This document shows positions 26,218 through 34,279 of a stretch of DNA of 50,121 bases, in pieces (the first letter of the stretch is position 1; each line of letters begins with the position of its first letter). The DNA is from an uncultured Duncaniella sp. Lineage in GTDB: Bacteria; Bacteroidota; Bacteroidia; Bacteroidales; Muribaculaceae. The stretch spans positions 1-50,121 of the forward strand of contig CAJTRI010000019.1 of assembly GCA_910578615.1 (NCBI GenBank), read 5' to 3'. The position numbers were made by a program, and so were the translations under genes. The notes beneath the pieces are model-generated. The model was not told the origin of the DNA. It saw nothing but the letters and a program-made list of their open reading frames with translations, and did not search any database.

Positions 26218-27920
26218 GATTTGGCGCAGTCCTCCACCAGCTGCGATGTGATGCGCATGGCGCAGAAGTTGGGGCCGCACATGGTGCAGAAGCGGTCATC
26301 GTCCTTATGGCTTTCAACGTAGTACTGGCGGGCGCGGGCGGGATCAAGCGATAGGTTGAACTGGTCTTTCCAGCGGAATTCGAACCGGGCCTTGCTCATC
26401 GCATCGTCACGCACCTGTGCGCCGGGATGGCCTTTTGCGAGGTCGGCGGCATGGGCTGCTATCTTGTAGGTTATCACGCCGTTGCGCACGTCTTCGAGAT
26501 CCGGGAGCGCGAGGTGTTCCTTGGGAGTCACATAGCATATCATGGCAGTCCCCATCCATGCTATCTGTGCCGCTCCGATGGCTGATGTGATGTGGTCATA
26601 TCCGGGAGCGATGTCGGTGGTAAGAGGGCCGAGTGTGTAGAAAGGCGCCTCGTGGCACTTGTCGAGCTGGCGTTCCATGTTCTCGCGTATTTTATGCATG
26701 GGTACGTGTCCGGGGCCTTCGATAAGCACCTGTACGTTGTGTTTCCATGCTATCTCTGTCAGCTCTCCGAGTATGTCGAGTTCCAGAAACTGTGAACGGT
26801 CATTTGCATCATGGATAGAGCCGGGACGCAGTCCGTCGCCGAGAGATACAGCCACATCATAGGCTGCAAGAATCTCGCAGATCTCATCGAAATGGGTGTA
26901 TAGGAAATTCTCTTCGTTGTGGATGACTGCCCAGCGGGTCATAATGGAACCTCCGCGTGACACGATGCCGGTCAGACGTTCCTGAACCATCTCGGCATGT
27001 GCCCGTAGAGCACCTGCATGGATGGTGAAATAGTCCACGCCTTGTTCTGCCTGCTCTATGAGCGTGTCGCGGTATATTTCCCATGTGAGGTCTTCTACCT
27101 TACCGTTGACTTTTTCAAGGGCCTGATAGACGGGAACAGTGCCGACAGGGACAGGACAGTTGCGAATGATCCACTCGCGTGTCTCGTGTATGTTGTCTCC
27201 TGTTGAGAGATCCATGAGGGTGTCACCACCCCAGTAGCAGCTCCATACGGCCTTGCTGACCTCTTCCTCTATTCCCGATGACAGGGCTGAGTTGCCTATG
27301 TTGGTGTTCAGTTTGACAAGGAAGTTGCGGCCTATGATCATAGGTTCGGCCTCAGGGTGGTTGATATTGGCAGGAAGCACCGCGCGACCAGCTGCAATCT
27401 CGTCACGCACGAACTCGGGTGTGATGTGGGTCTTGATTCCGAGAGCTGTGGCGTTGTTGTTCTCCCTGATTGCCACATATTCCATCTCGGGAGTGATTAT
27501 TCCCTGTTTTGCGAGTGCCATCTGGGTTATCTCCCTGCCTTCGGCAGCACGGCGAGGGGCATAGCGGCATGCAAATCGGATGGCGTCAAGACTTTTGTCG
27601 GCTTCACGCATGCGTCCGTACTCGGAGGTGATAGAGGGGAGTTGTACGAGGTCTTCGCGCTTGGAGATCCACTCTTCCCTGAGACGGGGAAGACCGTTGT
27701 TGATGTCTATTGTCACATTCGGGTCGGTATATACGCCGCTTGTGTCATAGATATATACAGGGGCGTTCTCACGTATTGATTTCTCTCCGTCAGCGGTAAC
27801 CTTGACGGTCGGAGTGAGATTGACACGGCGCATGGCCACTTTTACAGGATGTATGGTGCCGTCAATATATACCTTCTCGGAACCGGGATAGGAGTTGACG
27901 TCGATATTTTCGATAGTCAT
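26214..27920 (-). CDS. thiC: Phosphomethylpyrimidine synthase ThiC
   Basis: Radical-SAM enzyme converting aminoimidazole ribotide to HMP phosphate, the pyrimidine half of thiamin. The 568-aa length is normal for the form with a full N-terminal domain. Diagnostic segments are VYDTSGVYTDPNVTIDINNG-like N-terminal blocks, FTIHAGALRAH, VEGPGHVPMHKI-like LIEGPGHVPMHKIRENME, TDIAPGYDHITSAIG, and a C-terminal cluster motif CTMCGPNFCAM (CxxCxxxxC). The 22-nt gap to thiG and ATGA overlap with thiH place it inside the operon. Confidence 0.98.
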   Translation of the reverse strand: MTIENIDVNSYPGSEKVYIDGTIHPVKVAMRRVNLTPTVKVTADGEKSIRENAPVYIYDTSGVYTDPNVTIDINNGLPRLREEWISKREDLVQLPSITSEYGRMREADKSLDAIRFACRYAPRRAAEGREITQMALAKQGIITPEMEYVAIRENNNATALGIKTHITPEFVRDEIAAGRAVLPANINHPEAEPMIIGRNFLVKLNTNIGNSALSSGIEEEVSKAVWSCYWGGDTLMDLSTGDNIHETREWIIRNCPVPVGTVPVYQALEKVNGKVEDLTWEIYRDTLIEQAEQGVDYFTIHAGALRAHAEMVQERLTGIVSRGGSIMTRWAVIHNEENFLYTHFDEICEILAAYDVAVSLGDGLRPGSIHDANDRSQFLELDILGELTEIAWKHNVQVLIEGPGHVPMHKIRENMERQLDKCHEAPFYTLGPLTTDIAPGYDHITSAIGAAQIAWMGTAMICYVTPKEHLALPDLEDVRNGVITYKIAAHAADLAKGHPGAQVRDDAMSKARFEFRWKDQFNLSLDPARARQYYVESHKDDDRFCTMCGPNFCAMRITSQLVEDCAKS

Positions 27921-27942
27921 TTTCGATATTTGGTGTTTTGGG

Positions 27943-28719
27943 TTATAGATCGAGGAACGAGGTGAGAGGGCTTGTGGCGCTCGCGCTTGCCGAGACTGTG
28001 CCGAGACCGGCCAGATAGGCCTTGCGCCCTGCCTCGACAGCGAGTCGGAAGGCCACTGCCATCTCTATCGGATCTCCTGAAACGGCTATTGCCGTGTTGA
28101 CGAGTACGGCATCGGCACCCATCTCCATGGCTTCGGCTGCATGAGAGGGGGCGCCGAGACCGGCGTCAATCACCACCGGGACACGGCTCTCTGCGATAAT
28201 GATTTCAAGTAGGTCGCGGGTTTTGAGTCCCTTGTTGGTACCAATTGGGGCACCGAGCGGCATTACGGCCGCCGTACCTGCCTCTTCGAGTCTTTTGCAG
28301 AGTACTGGGTCAGCCTGTATGTAGGGTAGTACCTTGAATCCGAGACGAGCAAGTTTTTCGGTGGCTTTAAGTGTCTCGATCGGGTCAGGAAGAAGGTATT
28401 TCGGGTCAGGATGTATTTCGAGTTTTATGAAGTCCGTGCCGAAGCAGTCGCGGGCGAGATTGGCGGCAAGCACGGCTTCTTCGGCGTTTCTGACGCCGGA
28501 GGTATTGGGTAGGAACTGTACATGGTCACGGTTGATATGTGCGAGCATATCGTCCTCTTCCTCGTGCTCCATGTCGATACGCTTCATGGCCACGGTAATC
28601 ATCTGAGATTCCGAGGCGAGAATGGATTCGAGCATGAGACGGTTGGAGGCGTATTTGCCGGTTCCGACAAAAAGACGGGAAGTGAAATCCTTGCCGCCTA
28701 TGGTGAGAATATCGGACAT
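27943..28719 (-). CDS. thiG: Thiazole synthase ThiG
   Basis: Assembles the thiazole phosphate ring from deoxyxylulose 5-phosphate, dehydroglycine and ThiS thiocarboxylate. The 258-aa length is typical. Start chosen at ATG 28719 (MSDILTIGGKDFTSRLFVGT), matching the family; the longer frame would overlap thiE. Motifs include the Schiff-base Lys region ITVAMKRID, LPNTSGVRNAEEAV, KLEIHPDPKYLLPDP, VMPLGAPIGTNKGL and VVIDAGLGAPSHAAEAMEMG. It sits 13 nt after thiE. Confidence 0.97.
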   Translation of the reverse strand: MSDILTIGGKDFTSRLFVGTGKYASNRLMLESILASESQMITVAMKRIDMEHEEEDDMLAHINRDHVQFLPNTSGVRNAEEAVLAANLARDCFGTDFIKLEIHPDPKYLLPDPIETLKATEKLARLGFKVLPYIQADPVLCKRLEEAGTAAVMPLGAPIGTNKGLKTRDLLEIIIAESRVPVVIDAGLGAPSHAAEAMEMGADAVLVNTAIAVSGDPIEMAVAFRLAVEAGRKAYLAGLGTVSASASATSPLTSFLDL

Positions 28720-28732
28720 AATCTGATAATGG

Positions 28733-29362
28733 TTATTGTTGTTTGTGTTCATTGAGAGAGGCGAGTACGCGCCTTGTGTAGTCAACAGGGTCATCAGCAT
28801 TGATTATCGCGCCACTCATGGCTACGCCGTTTATACCAGTGGCCATCAATGAGGGTATATCTTCAAGAGTTATCCCTCCTATGGCTACAATGGGTATAGC
28901 CATTCCCGCTGCACGGACTTCGGCCACTGTCTCTCTGTATCCGTCTGTACCGATTACCGGGGACAGACGTTCCTTGGTGGTTGTGAACCGATAGGGGCCG
29001 AGACCTACGTAGTCTATGTCCCAACCGTTTATACGGAGAATATCGTCAGTCGTGTTGGCCGTGACGCCTATTATTGCCTCTGGCCCCATTGTCTCGCGGG
29101 CTTGCAGGGGATCCATGTCGTTCTTACCAAGGTGTACTCCGTGTACACCTGTCTCTATGGCAAGTTCTACGCGGTCGTCAAAGACGAGAAAGGCCTCATG
29201 TTCCTTACACATAGGGATGATTTCGAGAGCCGTCTGTCGGAATTCCTCATCGGTGGCGTCTTTGAGACGCAGCTGTATCCATCTGCATCCTCCTTCAAGA
29301 GCCATCTGTACCTCCTCGGAGATAGAGTAACGTTCCGAGGGGTGGGTGATAAACATCAGCAT
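28733..29362 (-). CDS. thiE: Thiamin-phosphate synthase ThiE
   Basis: Joins HMP diphosphate and thiazole phosphate to give thiamin phosphate. The 209-aa TIM-barrel has the catalytic-site segments RWIQLRLKDAT, FDDRVELAIETGVHGVHLGKNDMD, GVTANTTDDI, DYVGLGPYRFTTTKER and IVAIGGITLEDIP. ATG 29362 or ATG 29356 could be the start; both overlap the upstream stop (29362 by 7 nt, 29356 as TGATG). This copy keeps the phosphate- and pyrimidine-binding loops better than its neighbour, so I assign it as the functional synthase. Confidence 0.93.
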   Translation of the reverse strand: MLMFITHPSERYSISEEVQMALEGGCRWIQLRLKDATDEEFRQTALEIIPMCKEHEAFLVFDDRVELAIETGVHGVHLGKNDMDPLQARETMGPEAIIGVTANTTDDILRINGWDIDYVGLGPYRFTTTKERLSPVIGTDGYRETVAEVRAAGMAIPIVAIGGITLEDIPSLMATGINGVAMSGAIINADDPVDYTRRVLASLNEHKQQ

Positions 29363-29949
29363 GATTCTATGATATTTCTTATATATTCTGTAAAATCTGA
29401 CAGTTCCAGATGCCATCCGGCTGCTCCGAGCATGGCAGCTCCTGCAAAATTGTATTTTTTGAGTGTCGGAAGACTTTCTGCCGTCACTCCTCCAAGGGCT
29501 ATGACAGGGGTTGTCACAGCGTCAAGAGATTCCAGATCTTCTTCCGAGAAAGGCGCCCGGTAGCCCGCTTTTGAGATACTGTCGAATATGGGACTGAGTG
29601 TGACATATTCCATGCCTGAGGCGTTATAGGCCTCGCAGACTGAGTGGCAGGATTTGCTGAGGTTTCCGCTATAACCCGGAGGAGGGGAAGGATTGCGACG
29701 ATTGAGATGTAGGCCGCCTATGGCTAAATCTCCGGCAATATCGAAGTGGTCGTGTAAGATTATACGCGGGTGAAGTTGCCGTGAGACAGAATTGATTATT
29801 TCGAGTATCCCGTCTCGGCTTTTGCCCGGATGTCTGAGGTGGACTTTATCCCAGCCGTTGATGAGCAGTGACTCTATTTTTAGTCCTTCATCGGCAACGG
29901 GAATCTCGGGTGTTATAGCAATGAGGCGGAATGCGTGATTATCCGCCAT
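29356..29949 (-). CDS. TenI/ThiE-like thiamin-phosphate synthase homologue
   Basis: A 197-aa barrel of the ThiE/TenI family. It keeps WDKVHLRHPGKS (cf. QLR-K), ILHDHFDIAGDLAIGGLHLN, a C-H-S-V-C-E segment, EYVTLSPIFDSISKAGY and VIALGGVTAESLP. It lacks the usual H-x-G-x-x-D pyrimidine loop of ThiE, reading H-L-N-R-R-N. In Bacillus, TenI is a thiazole tautomerase that works between ThiG and ThiE; this is the likeliest role. An alternative is a second ThiE or a TenI-type regulator-like relic. It overlaps thiS by 11 nt. Confidence 0.8.
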   Translation of the reverse strand: MADNHAFRLIAITPEIPVADEGLKIESLLINGWDKVHLRHPGKSRDGILEIINSVSRQLHPRIILHDHFDIAGDLAIGGLHLNRRNPSPPPGYSGNLSKSCHSVCEAYNASGMEYVTLSPIFDSISKAGYRAPFSEEDLESLDAVTTPVIALGGVTAESLPTLKKYNFAGAAMLGAAGWHLELSDFTEYIRNIIESC

Positions 29950-30139
29950 AGAAAGCCTTGATGATAACTATTTTGTCTCCATCAGAAAGTATTGTCGAGG
30001 GTCGTTTGGCCGCCGGGATGACTGTCCCGTTGACAGCCGTGGCTATACCGCCGGGTCGGATCTCCCGTGCTTCGAGGGCATCGTTGAGGGTTGAGTTCTC
30101 AGGGAGTGTTACTGTGTGGTCGTTGATAGTGACGTTCAT
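29939..30139 (-). CDS. thiS: Sulfur carrier protein ThiS
   Basis: A 66-aa ubiquitin-like protein that ends in the required Gly-Gly (KAFYGG), which is adenylated and thiocarboxylated to bring sulfur to ThiG. Features are ENSTLNDALEAREI and AVNGTVIPAAKRPSTILSDG. The start overlaps the thiD stop as ATGA. The ThiF adenylyltransferase that should charge it is not in this operon and must be elsewhere, or another E1-like enzyme substitutes. Confidence 0.95.
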   Translation of the reverse strand: MNVTINDHTVTLPENSTLNDALEAREIRPGGIATAVNGTVIPAAKRPSTILSDGDKIVIIKAFYGG

Positions 30140-30960
30140 TTTCTTGACGGGTTATAATTTTTCAGACGGCGTGGAGAGAAGAAGTGGTTGACAGGGCCGT
30201 GTCCGTGTCCTACGGTCACGAATGCTCCGGCTTCAAGTGCCCGGGTGATGTATAGCTTTCCGAGCCTTACGGCAGTAAGCATGTCGTTCCCAAGTGCGAG
30301 ATAGGAGGCTATGGCTGCTGAAAGCGTGCATCCTGTTCCGTGAGAGTTTTTGGTCTCGATAGAGTCTGCACGTAGCTCTATGGCCTCGGATTGGCCTTCG
30401 ATATATAGATAGTCAGTCTTGAAATCCGTATTGTCCGAGTCTCCTCCTTTGAGGAGTATGTTGCGGCATCCGGCCTCGCGGAGTCTGACAGCCTGTTCTT
30501 TATGGTCAGTGCAGCCTGTTAGTGCCTCGGCTTCCATGCGGTTAGGGGTTACCAGTGAAGCCAGAGGGAAGATGCGTGATGTTATTATATCTACCGCTTC
30601 GTCTGACAACAGACGTGAGCCTGATGTTGATACCATCACTGGGTCTATCACGAGGTTGGCCGGCCTGTAATGTACGAGTCTTTCGGCCACGGCTGCTGAT
30701 ACAGCAGCGTCACACAGCATCCCTGTCTTGACTGCCATCGCCGGAATGTCGGTCATGACCATGTCAATCTGGTCAGCGACTATACCGGGAAGTATGGGCT
30801 GGATGGATTTTACTCCGGTGGTGTTCTGGGCGGTGATGCTCGTTATCGCGCTCATGGCATAACATCCCAAAGCCGAAATTGTCTTTATATCGGCCTGTAT
30901 GCCCGCGCCTCCCGACGAATCGGAACCGGCGATAGTGAGGACTGGAAAGTATTTTCTCAT
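30136..30960 (-). CDS. thiD: Hydroxymethylpyrimidine/phosphomethylpyrimidine kinase ThiD
   Basis: Phosphorylates HMP and HMP phosphate to the diphosphate. The 274-aa ribokinase-fold protein begins MRKYFPVLTIAGSDSSGGAG and continues with IQADIKTISALGCYAMSAIT, the LVIDPVMVSTSGSRLLSDEA segment, LVTPNRMEAEALTG, and the C-terminal ATP/anion-hole motif SHGTGCTLSAAIAS. Start at ATG 30960; the longer frame runs into the riboswitch region. First gene of the operon, 55 nt after the TPP aptamer. Confidence 0.96.
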   Translation of the reverse strand: MRKYFPVLTIAGSDSSGGAGIQADIKTISALGCYAMSAITSITAQNTTGVKSIQPILPGIVADQIDMVMTDIPAMAVKTGMLCDAAVSAAVAERLVHYRPANLVIDPVMVSTSGSRLLSDEAVDIITSRIFPLASLVTPNRMEAEALTGCTDHKEQAVRLREAGCRNILLKGGDSDNTDFKTDYLYIEGQSEAIELRADSIETKNSHGTGCTLSAAIASYLALGNDMLTAVRLGKLYITRALEAGAFVTVGHGHGPVNHFFSPRRLKNYNPSRK

Positions 30961-31014
30961 CGCTTTGTAATAAAGGTATAATAGCGACAAGAGGGCGTGT
31001 CGGAGACACATGTG

Positions 31015-31107
31015 AAGCAATCCCTTCGGCGGTACTAACCGCATCAGGTTCGGAGGGTATCATCTCAGCGGTAGTCTTTCTTTAAGAAGGTCTGCCGCAC
31101 CCCTTTG
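31015..31107 (-). promoter_or_regulatory. TPP (thiamin pyrophosphate) riboswitch
   Basis: On the - strand the sequence reads GGGGTGCGGC near 31105-31095, then CTGAGATGATACCCTCCGAA, CCTGATGCGGTTAGTACCGC and CGAAGGGATTGC. These are the conserved THI-box pieces (GGGGUGC, CUGAGA, ACCC, GAACCUGA, GGUUA/U-x-x-x-ACC, GAAGGGA). It starts at the predicted transcription start and ends 55 nt before thiD. A small GTGTC-tcc-GACAC hairpin lies between the aptamer and the thiD ribosome binding region and may form part of the expression platform. It should repress the whole seven-gene operon when TPP is plentiful. Confidence 0.97.
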
Positions 31108-31113
31108 TCACCG

Positions 31114-31145
31114 CAAAGATAGAAAAATACTGTGTAACGGACAAA
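31114..31145 (-). promoter_or_regulatory. Promoter of the thiamin operon
   Basis: On the - strand TTTG (31145-31142), exactly 20 nt, TATCTTTG (31121-31114): full match to the Bacteroidetes consensus. The start is predicted near 31107, immediately before the riboswitch aptamer. Confidence 0.88.
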
Positions 31146-31167
31146 TAAAAATCAACAATCTGCGAAA

Positions 31168-31200
31168 ACGGGTATCATCCATGTCGTGAATGATACCCGT
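31168..31200 (-). terminator. Intrinsic terminator of the AraC-family regulator gene
   Basis: An 11-bp perfect stem (ACGGGTATCAT, 31168-31178, with 31190-31200), an 11-nt loop, and on the - strand a short TTTTCG tail. It isolates the regulator from the thiamin promoter just beyond. Confidence 0.75.
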
Positions 31201-31242
31201 CTGTGTGCAGTCATAGTTTGATCTATTCTGCATATGAGTTTG

Positions 31243-32139
31243 TCAATTTATCGAGATGGTTCTGAATTCTCTTGGAGTGTGTCCTGTGCGCCGTTTGAAG
31301 AAACGCACGAAATGTTGTGGATATTCAAATCCGAGACGGTCGCTTACCTGTGTTACTGACAGACTTACATCGTTTAACAACTCTCTCGCGGCATTGACCA
31401 TACGGTCGGCTATCATGTCTTTGGCATTGGTTCCAGACGAGGTTTTGACAAGTTCCCCGAAATATCCTGCGGAGAGATTGAGACGGTCGGCGAAATATGC
31501 CACTGTCGGCAACCCATGTTCCTGAATGTCCTCGGCTATATATTCGTCAAGTAATGCGCTGAATCTGTCGATCACCGTGCTGTTGATTATCTCACGGCTG
31601 TAAAACTGTCTCTCATAGAACCGCAGGCAGTAGTCAAGAAATACTTCGATGTGTGATATGATTATGTTTCTGGAATGTCGGTCGGTGGCATGTCGCATCT
31701 CTCGTTCTATCAACGAGAGTACTGACTGTATCAGCCCGACTTCTTCTTTCGAAAGGTGTAGGGCCTCATTGCTGTTGTAAGAAAAAAATCCATATGACGA
31801 CATCTTTTTTCCCAATGCTGTACGGCTCAGGAAATCAGGGTGAAAGGCAAGCACTGTCCATTGTGGCGTTTCGCTACCGTCTTCGACCACCGCAGTCACC
31901 TTCTGTCCTGGGGCAAAGGAGGTCACCGACATCTCGTCAAAGTCATATTTCGTCAGACCGTAGTTGAGTTTGCATCCTTTGGTCTCCTTGATATATATCG
32001 CATAAACTCCGAAATTATATGTTGTTGTTCCGGGTTGTGCGGCTCCGCTATGATGTCCCACGGTCACCATGGGATTGAGGTGTTCGAAACCGTAATGTTC
32101 ATTAAACAGTTTTATAGAGTCTAATTTTATTTCGCTCAT
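31243..32139 (-). CDS. AraC-family transcriptional regulator
   Basis: A 298-aa regulator with an N-terminal ligand or dimerisation domain (about 1-190; no recognisable sugar-cupin signature beyond a Y-x-F-G-V-Y-A-I-Y strand) and a C-terminal double helix-turn-helix. The latter comprises VAYFADRLNLSAGYFGELVK with GTNAKDMIADRMVNAARELL, and VTQVSDRLGFEYPQHFVRFF with KRRTGHTPREFR. It is divergent from the alpha/beta hydrolase gene across a 202-nt region with a palindrome, so it probably controls that gene. Its ligand is unknown. Confidence 0.9.
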   Translation of the reverse strand: MSEIKLDSIKLFNEHYGFEHLNPMVTVGHHSGAAQPGTTTYNFGVYAIYIKETKGCKLNYGLTKYDFDEMSVTSFAPGQKVTAVVEDGSETPQWTVLAFHPDFLSRTALGKKMSSYGFFSYNSNEALHLSKEEVGLIQSVLSLIEREMRHATDRHSRNIIISHIEVFLDYCLRFYERQFYSREIINSTVIDRFSALLDEYIAEDIQEHGLPTVAYFADRLNLSAGYFGELVKTSSGTNAKDMIADRMVNAARELLNDVSLSVTQVSDRLGFEYPQHFVRFFKRRTGHTPREFRTISIN

Positions 32140-32160
32140 AGGTCGTGGTCTTTATATCTG

Positions 32161-32168
32161 CAAAATTA
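32161..32168 (-). promoter_or_regulatory. -7 element for the AraC-family regulator
   Basis: The - strand reads TAATTTTG (consensus TAnnTTTG) 21 nt before the ATG. The best -33 candidate is a weak TTTC at 22 nt, so the promoter may need activation. Confidence 0.45.
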
Positions 32169-32258
32169 CTAATAATCACTGACCTTTTTAGAAACAAGAA
32201 CCGGGTAAAAATTACCTTTATTGCCGATAAGAGGTCTATAACTTTAAAATTGGTCACA

Positions 32259-32296
32259 ATTACCGCAACCTGGGTTTCCATATCATATGCGGTAAT
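32259..32296 (+). promoter_or_regulatory. Inverted repeat over the hydrolase promoter, probable regulator site
   Basis: ATTACCGCA (32259-32267), 20 nt, TGCGGTAAT (32288-32296): perfect 9-bp arms. The second arm ends 2 nt before the -7 box and the pair spans the -33 box. Arm spacing of about 29 nt centre to centre suits two protomers bound nearly three helical turns apart. Confidence 0.6.
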
Positions 32297-32306
32297 GGTA
32301 ATTTTG
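32275..32306 (+). promoter_or_regulatory. Promoter of the alpha/beta hydrolase gene
   Basis: TTTC (32275-32278; one mismatch to TTTG), 20 nt, TAATTTTG (32299-32306). The start is predicted near 32312. Confidence 0.6.
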
Positions 32307-32341
32307 CATCTGAAACAATCAATTGGATAAAAGATATTATC

Positions 32342-33397
32342 GTGAATTCAAGACTATTACAAGTTATCATGGCGGTTTTGCCGCTATGGATTCAGCTATC
32401 AGCACAAGAAAATAATCATAAGAATATGGAAGATTTGAAATTAACCAATGAGTGGGACAAGACGTTTCCCAAAAGTGACAAAGTAAACCATTGCAAGGTA
32501 ACGTTCTCCAACCGTTACGGCATCACGCTGGCTGCTGACATGTATGTACCGAAGGTCTCGGCCGACAAACTGCCGGCCATAGCCGTTTGTGGCCCGTTTG
32601 GCTCGGTCAAGGAACAGGCAGCCGGGCTTTATGCCCAGACAATGGCAGAACGCGGCTTCCTGACAATCTCTTTTGACCCATCATATATCGGAGAGAGCGG
32701 CGGTGAACCACGTTACGTGGTATCACCTGATATCAATACGGAGGATTTTTCGGCTGCCGTCGATTTTCTTGCCACAAATGATAAAGTCGATTGCGAACGA
32801 ATCGGCATCATCGGTATCTGTGGTTGGGGCGGACTGGCTATCAATGCCGCAGCCGCAGACCCGCGTATCAAAGCAACAGTTGCGTCCACGATGTATGACA
32901 TGAGCCGTGTAAATGCCAACGGTTATTTCGATGCAGACGACAATGCCGAAGCCCGCAATGCGCTCCGCAAGACATTGGCGGCACAACGCACCGAGGATTT
33001 CCGTAACGGCTTCCAAAAACCGGGCGGTGGTGTCCCTGACCAGCTGCCCGCCGATGCACCGCAGTTCTTCAAAGACTATCATGACTATTACAAGACTCCG
33101 CGCGGATATCACAAGCGTTCGCTCAACTCCAATCAGGGACGTAATGCTACGGAGGCCATTCCGTTCATTAACTTCCCGCTGATGAGCCGTGCGGATGAGA
33201 TTGAAAATGCCGTGCTCATAGTTCATGGAGAAAAGGCTCATTCCCGTTATTTCGGCGAGGATGCGTTCAAAAAGTTGAAAGGTGACAACAAGGAACTGTT
33301 GATTATTCCGAACGCTAATCACACCGATCTTTACGACAATCTTTCGGTGATACCTTTTGGCAAAATAGAACAGTTCTTTATCGATAATATGAAATAG
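32342..33397 (+). CDS. Alpha/beta hydrolase, dienelactone-hydrolase-like with Cys nucleophile
   Basis: A 351-aa secreted or periplasmic hydrolase with a signal peptide-like N-terminus (VIMAVLPLWIQLSAQ). The GTG at 32342 is the first start; ATG 32369 is an alternative within the same signal sequence. The nucleophile elbow is IGIIGICGWGGLAINAAA, with Cys in place of the usual Ser, as in dienelactone hydrolases. The other family blocks are SFDPSYIGESGG, TMYDMSRVNANGYFD, DYHDYYKTPRGYHKRS, VLIVHGEKAHSRYFGEDAF and the catalytic His in IIPNANHTDLYD. Substrate unknown. This family is often paired with an AraC regulator, as here. Confidence 0.85.
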   Translation: MNSRLLQVIMAVLPLWIQLSAQENNHKNMEDLKLTNEWDKTFPKSDKVNHCKVTFSNRYGITLAADMYVPKVSADKLPAIAVCGPFGSVKEQAAGLYAQTMAERGFLTISFDPSYIGESGGEPRYVVSPDINTEDFSAAVDFLATNDKVDCERIGIIGICGWGGLAINAAAADPRIKATVASTMYDMSRVNANGYFDADDNAEARNALRKTLAAQRTEDFRNGFQKPGGGVPDQLPADAPQFFKDYHDYYKTPRGYHKRSLNSNQGRNATEAIPFINFPLMSRADEIENAVLIVHGEKAHSRYFGEDAFKKLKGDNKELLIIPNANHTDLYDNLSVIPFGKIEQFFIDNMK

Positions 33398-33419
33398 TCA
33401 GATCTTATAGGCCGTAATC

Positions 33420-33480
33420 CCTTTTAATCCATGACGCCCCAAAGTCAGATAAAGACTTTGGGGCGTCATGGATTAAAAGG
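33420..33480 (-). terminator. Very long perfect hairpin between convergent units, bidirectional terminator
   Basis: 27-bp arms without mismatch (33420-33446 and 33454-33480) around a 7-nt loop AGATAAA. Each arm carries a CCTTTTAATCC/GGATTAAAAGG end and a CGCCCCAAAGTC core. It ends the hydrolase unit on + and the Bat operon on -. Confidence 0.8.
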
Positions 33481-33496
33481 ATAATTTATACTCCGA

Positions 33497-34279
33497 TTAT
33501 ATTTTTTCTACATCATTTGCATTTATCCATGCACGGTGGGAGTTGTCAACCTGTACGTCATACCATAGAGGCGCTACTGAGTCTGTGGAGGTACGGACAG
33601 AGTCGAGTATCTGTATCCTTGTTCCCTCATGTAGCAACATGGCTTCCTGTTCACGGTCTTTTGGTGCACGAGGAGAGGTGCTGAGAATGGTGGACGGAGC
33701 TGTGACAATAGCCATATCGTCTGCCAGGGAGATTGAAGCCGAACGGGCTGCCATGAAAACCGAGATGCCGCATATTATAAGGGTAACTATCCCTCCGAAG
33801 AATCCTACTTTTCGCAGACTGACCGCATTGGCAAAAAGATAAGTAATCAAGGCTGCAAGAGTAAGGGCGAATGTTGCAAACCCTATCCATGCCCATGTAT
33901 CTGACTGCATGGATTCGGCTGCTGCATCGAGGGAGTTTCCAAGGAACGTCCCGCGTTCGCCGGGACGGTCGGTGATGCGGGCATTGACAAAGTCGAGGTT
34001 GTCGCGTGCGTCCTTGTCGGCGGGGTCAAGTCTGAGCGAACGTTCATAAGAGAGAATGGCGTTGCCGTTCTCTCCGAGCCGGTAGTAGGCATTTCCAAGG
34101 TTGTAATATAGTTTTGCCGACGGGCCTTCGGTGCTGATAGCCTGTTTGTACAGCTCTACGGCTTTTGTGTATTCATCTGCCATATAGGCTGAGTCAGCTG
34201 CTGCAATTACAGGAGACTCGGCTTGTGCAGCCGGAAGTAATATGCCTAATAGAAGTGTTATTATGAAAATGCGTTTCAT
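33497..34279 (-). CDS. batE: BatE: TPR and SH3-like membrane protein
   Basis: Last gene of the Bat operon. The 260-aa protein has a signal peptide (ending AQA-E), two TPR units (about 28-100: AYMADEYTKAVELYKQAI, KLYYNLGNAYYRLGENGNAI), two membrane helices (about 132-178) and a C-terminal bacterial SH3-like domain (about 190-260: MLLHEGTRIQILDSV...DVQVDNSHRAWINANDVEKI). The Bat proteins are thought to form an envelope complex linked to stress tolerance in Bacteroides; the biochemical role is not settled. Overlaps batD as ATGA. Confidence 0.9.
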   Translation of the reverse strand: MKRIFIITLLLGILLPAAQAESPVIAAADSAYMADEYTKAVELYKQAISTEGPSAKLYYNLGNAYYRLGENGNAILSYERSLRLDPADKDARDNLDFVNARITDRPGERGTFLGNSLDAAAESMQSDTWAWIGFATFALTLAALITYLFANAVSLRKVGFFGGIVTLIICGISVFMAARSASISLADDMAIVTAPSTILSTSPRAPKDREQEAMLLHEGTRIQILDSVRTSTDSVAPLWYDVQVDNSHRAWINANDVEKI

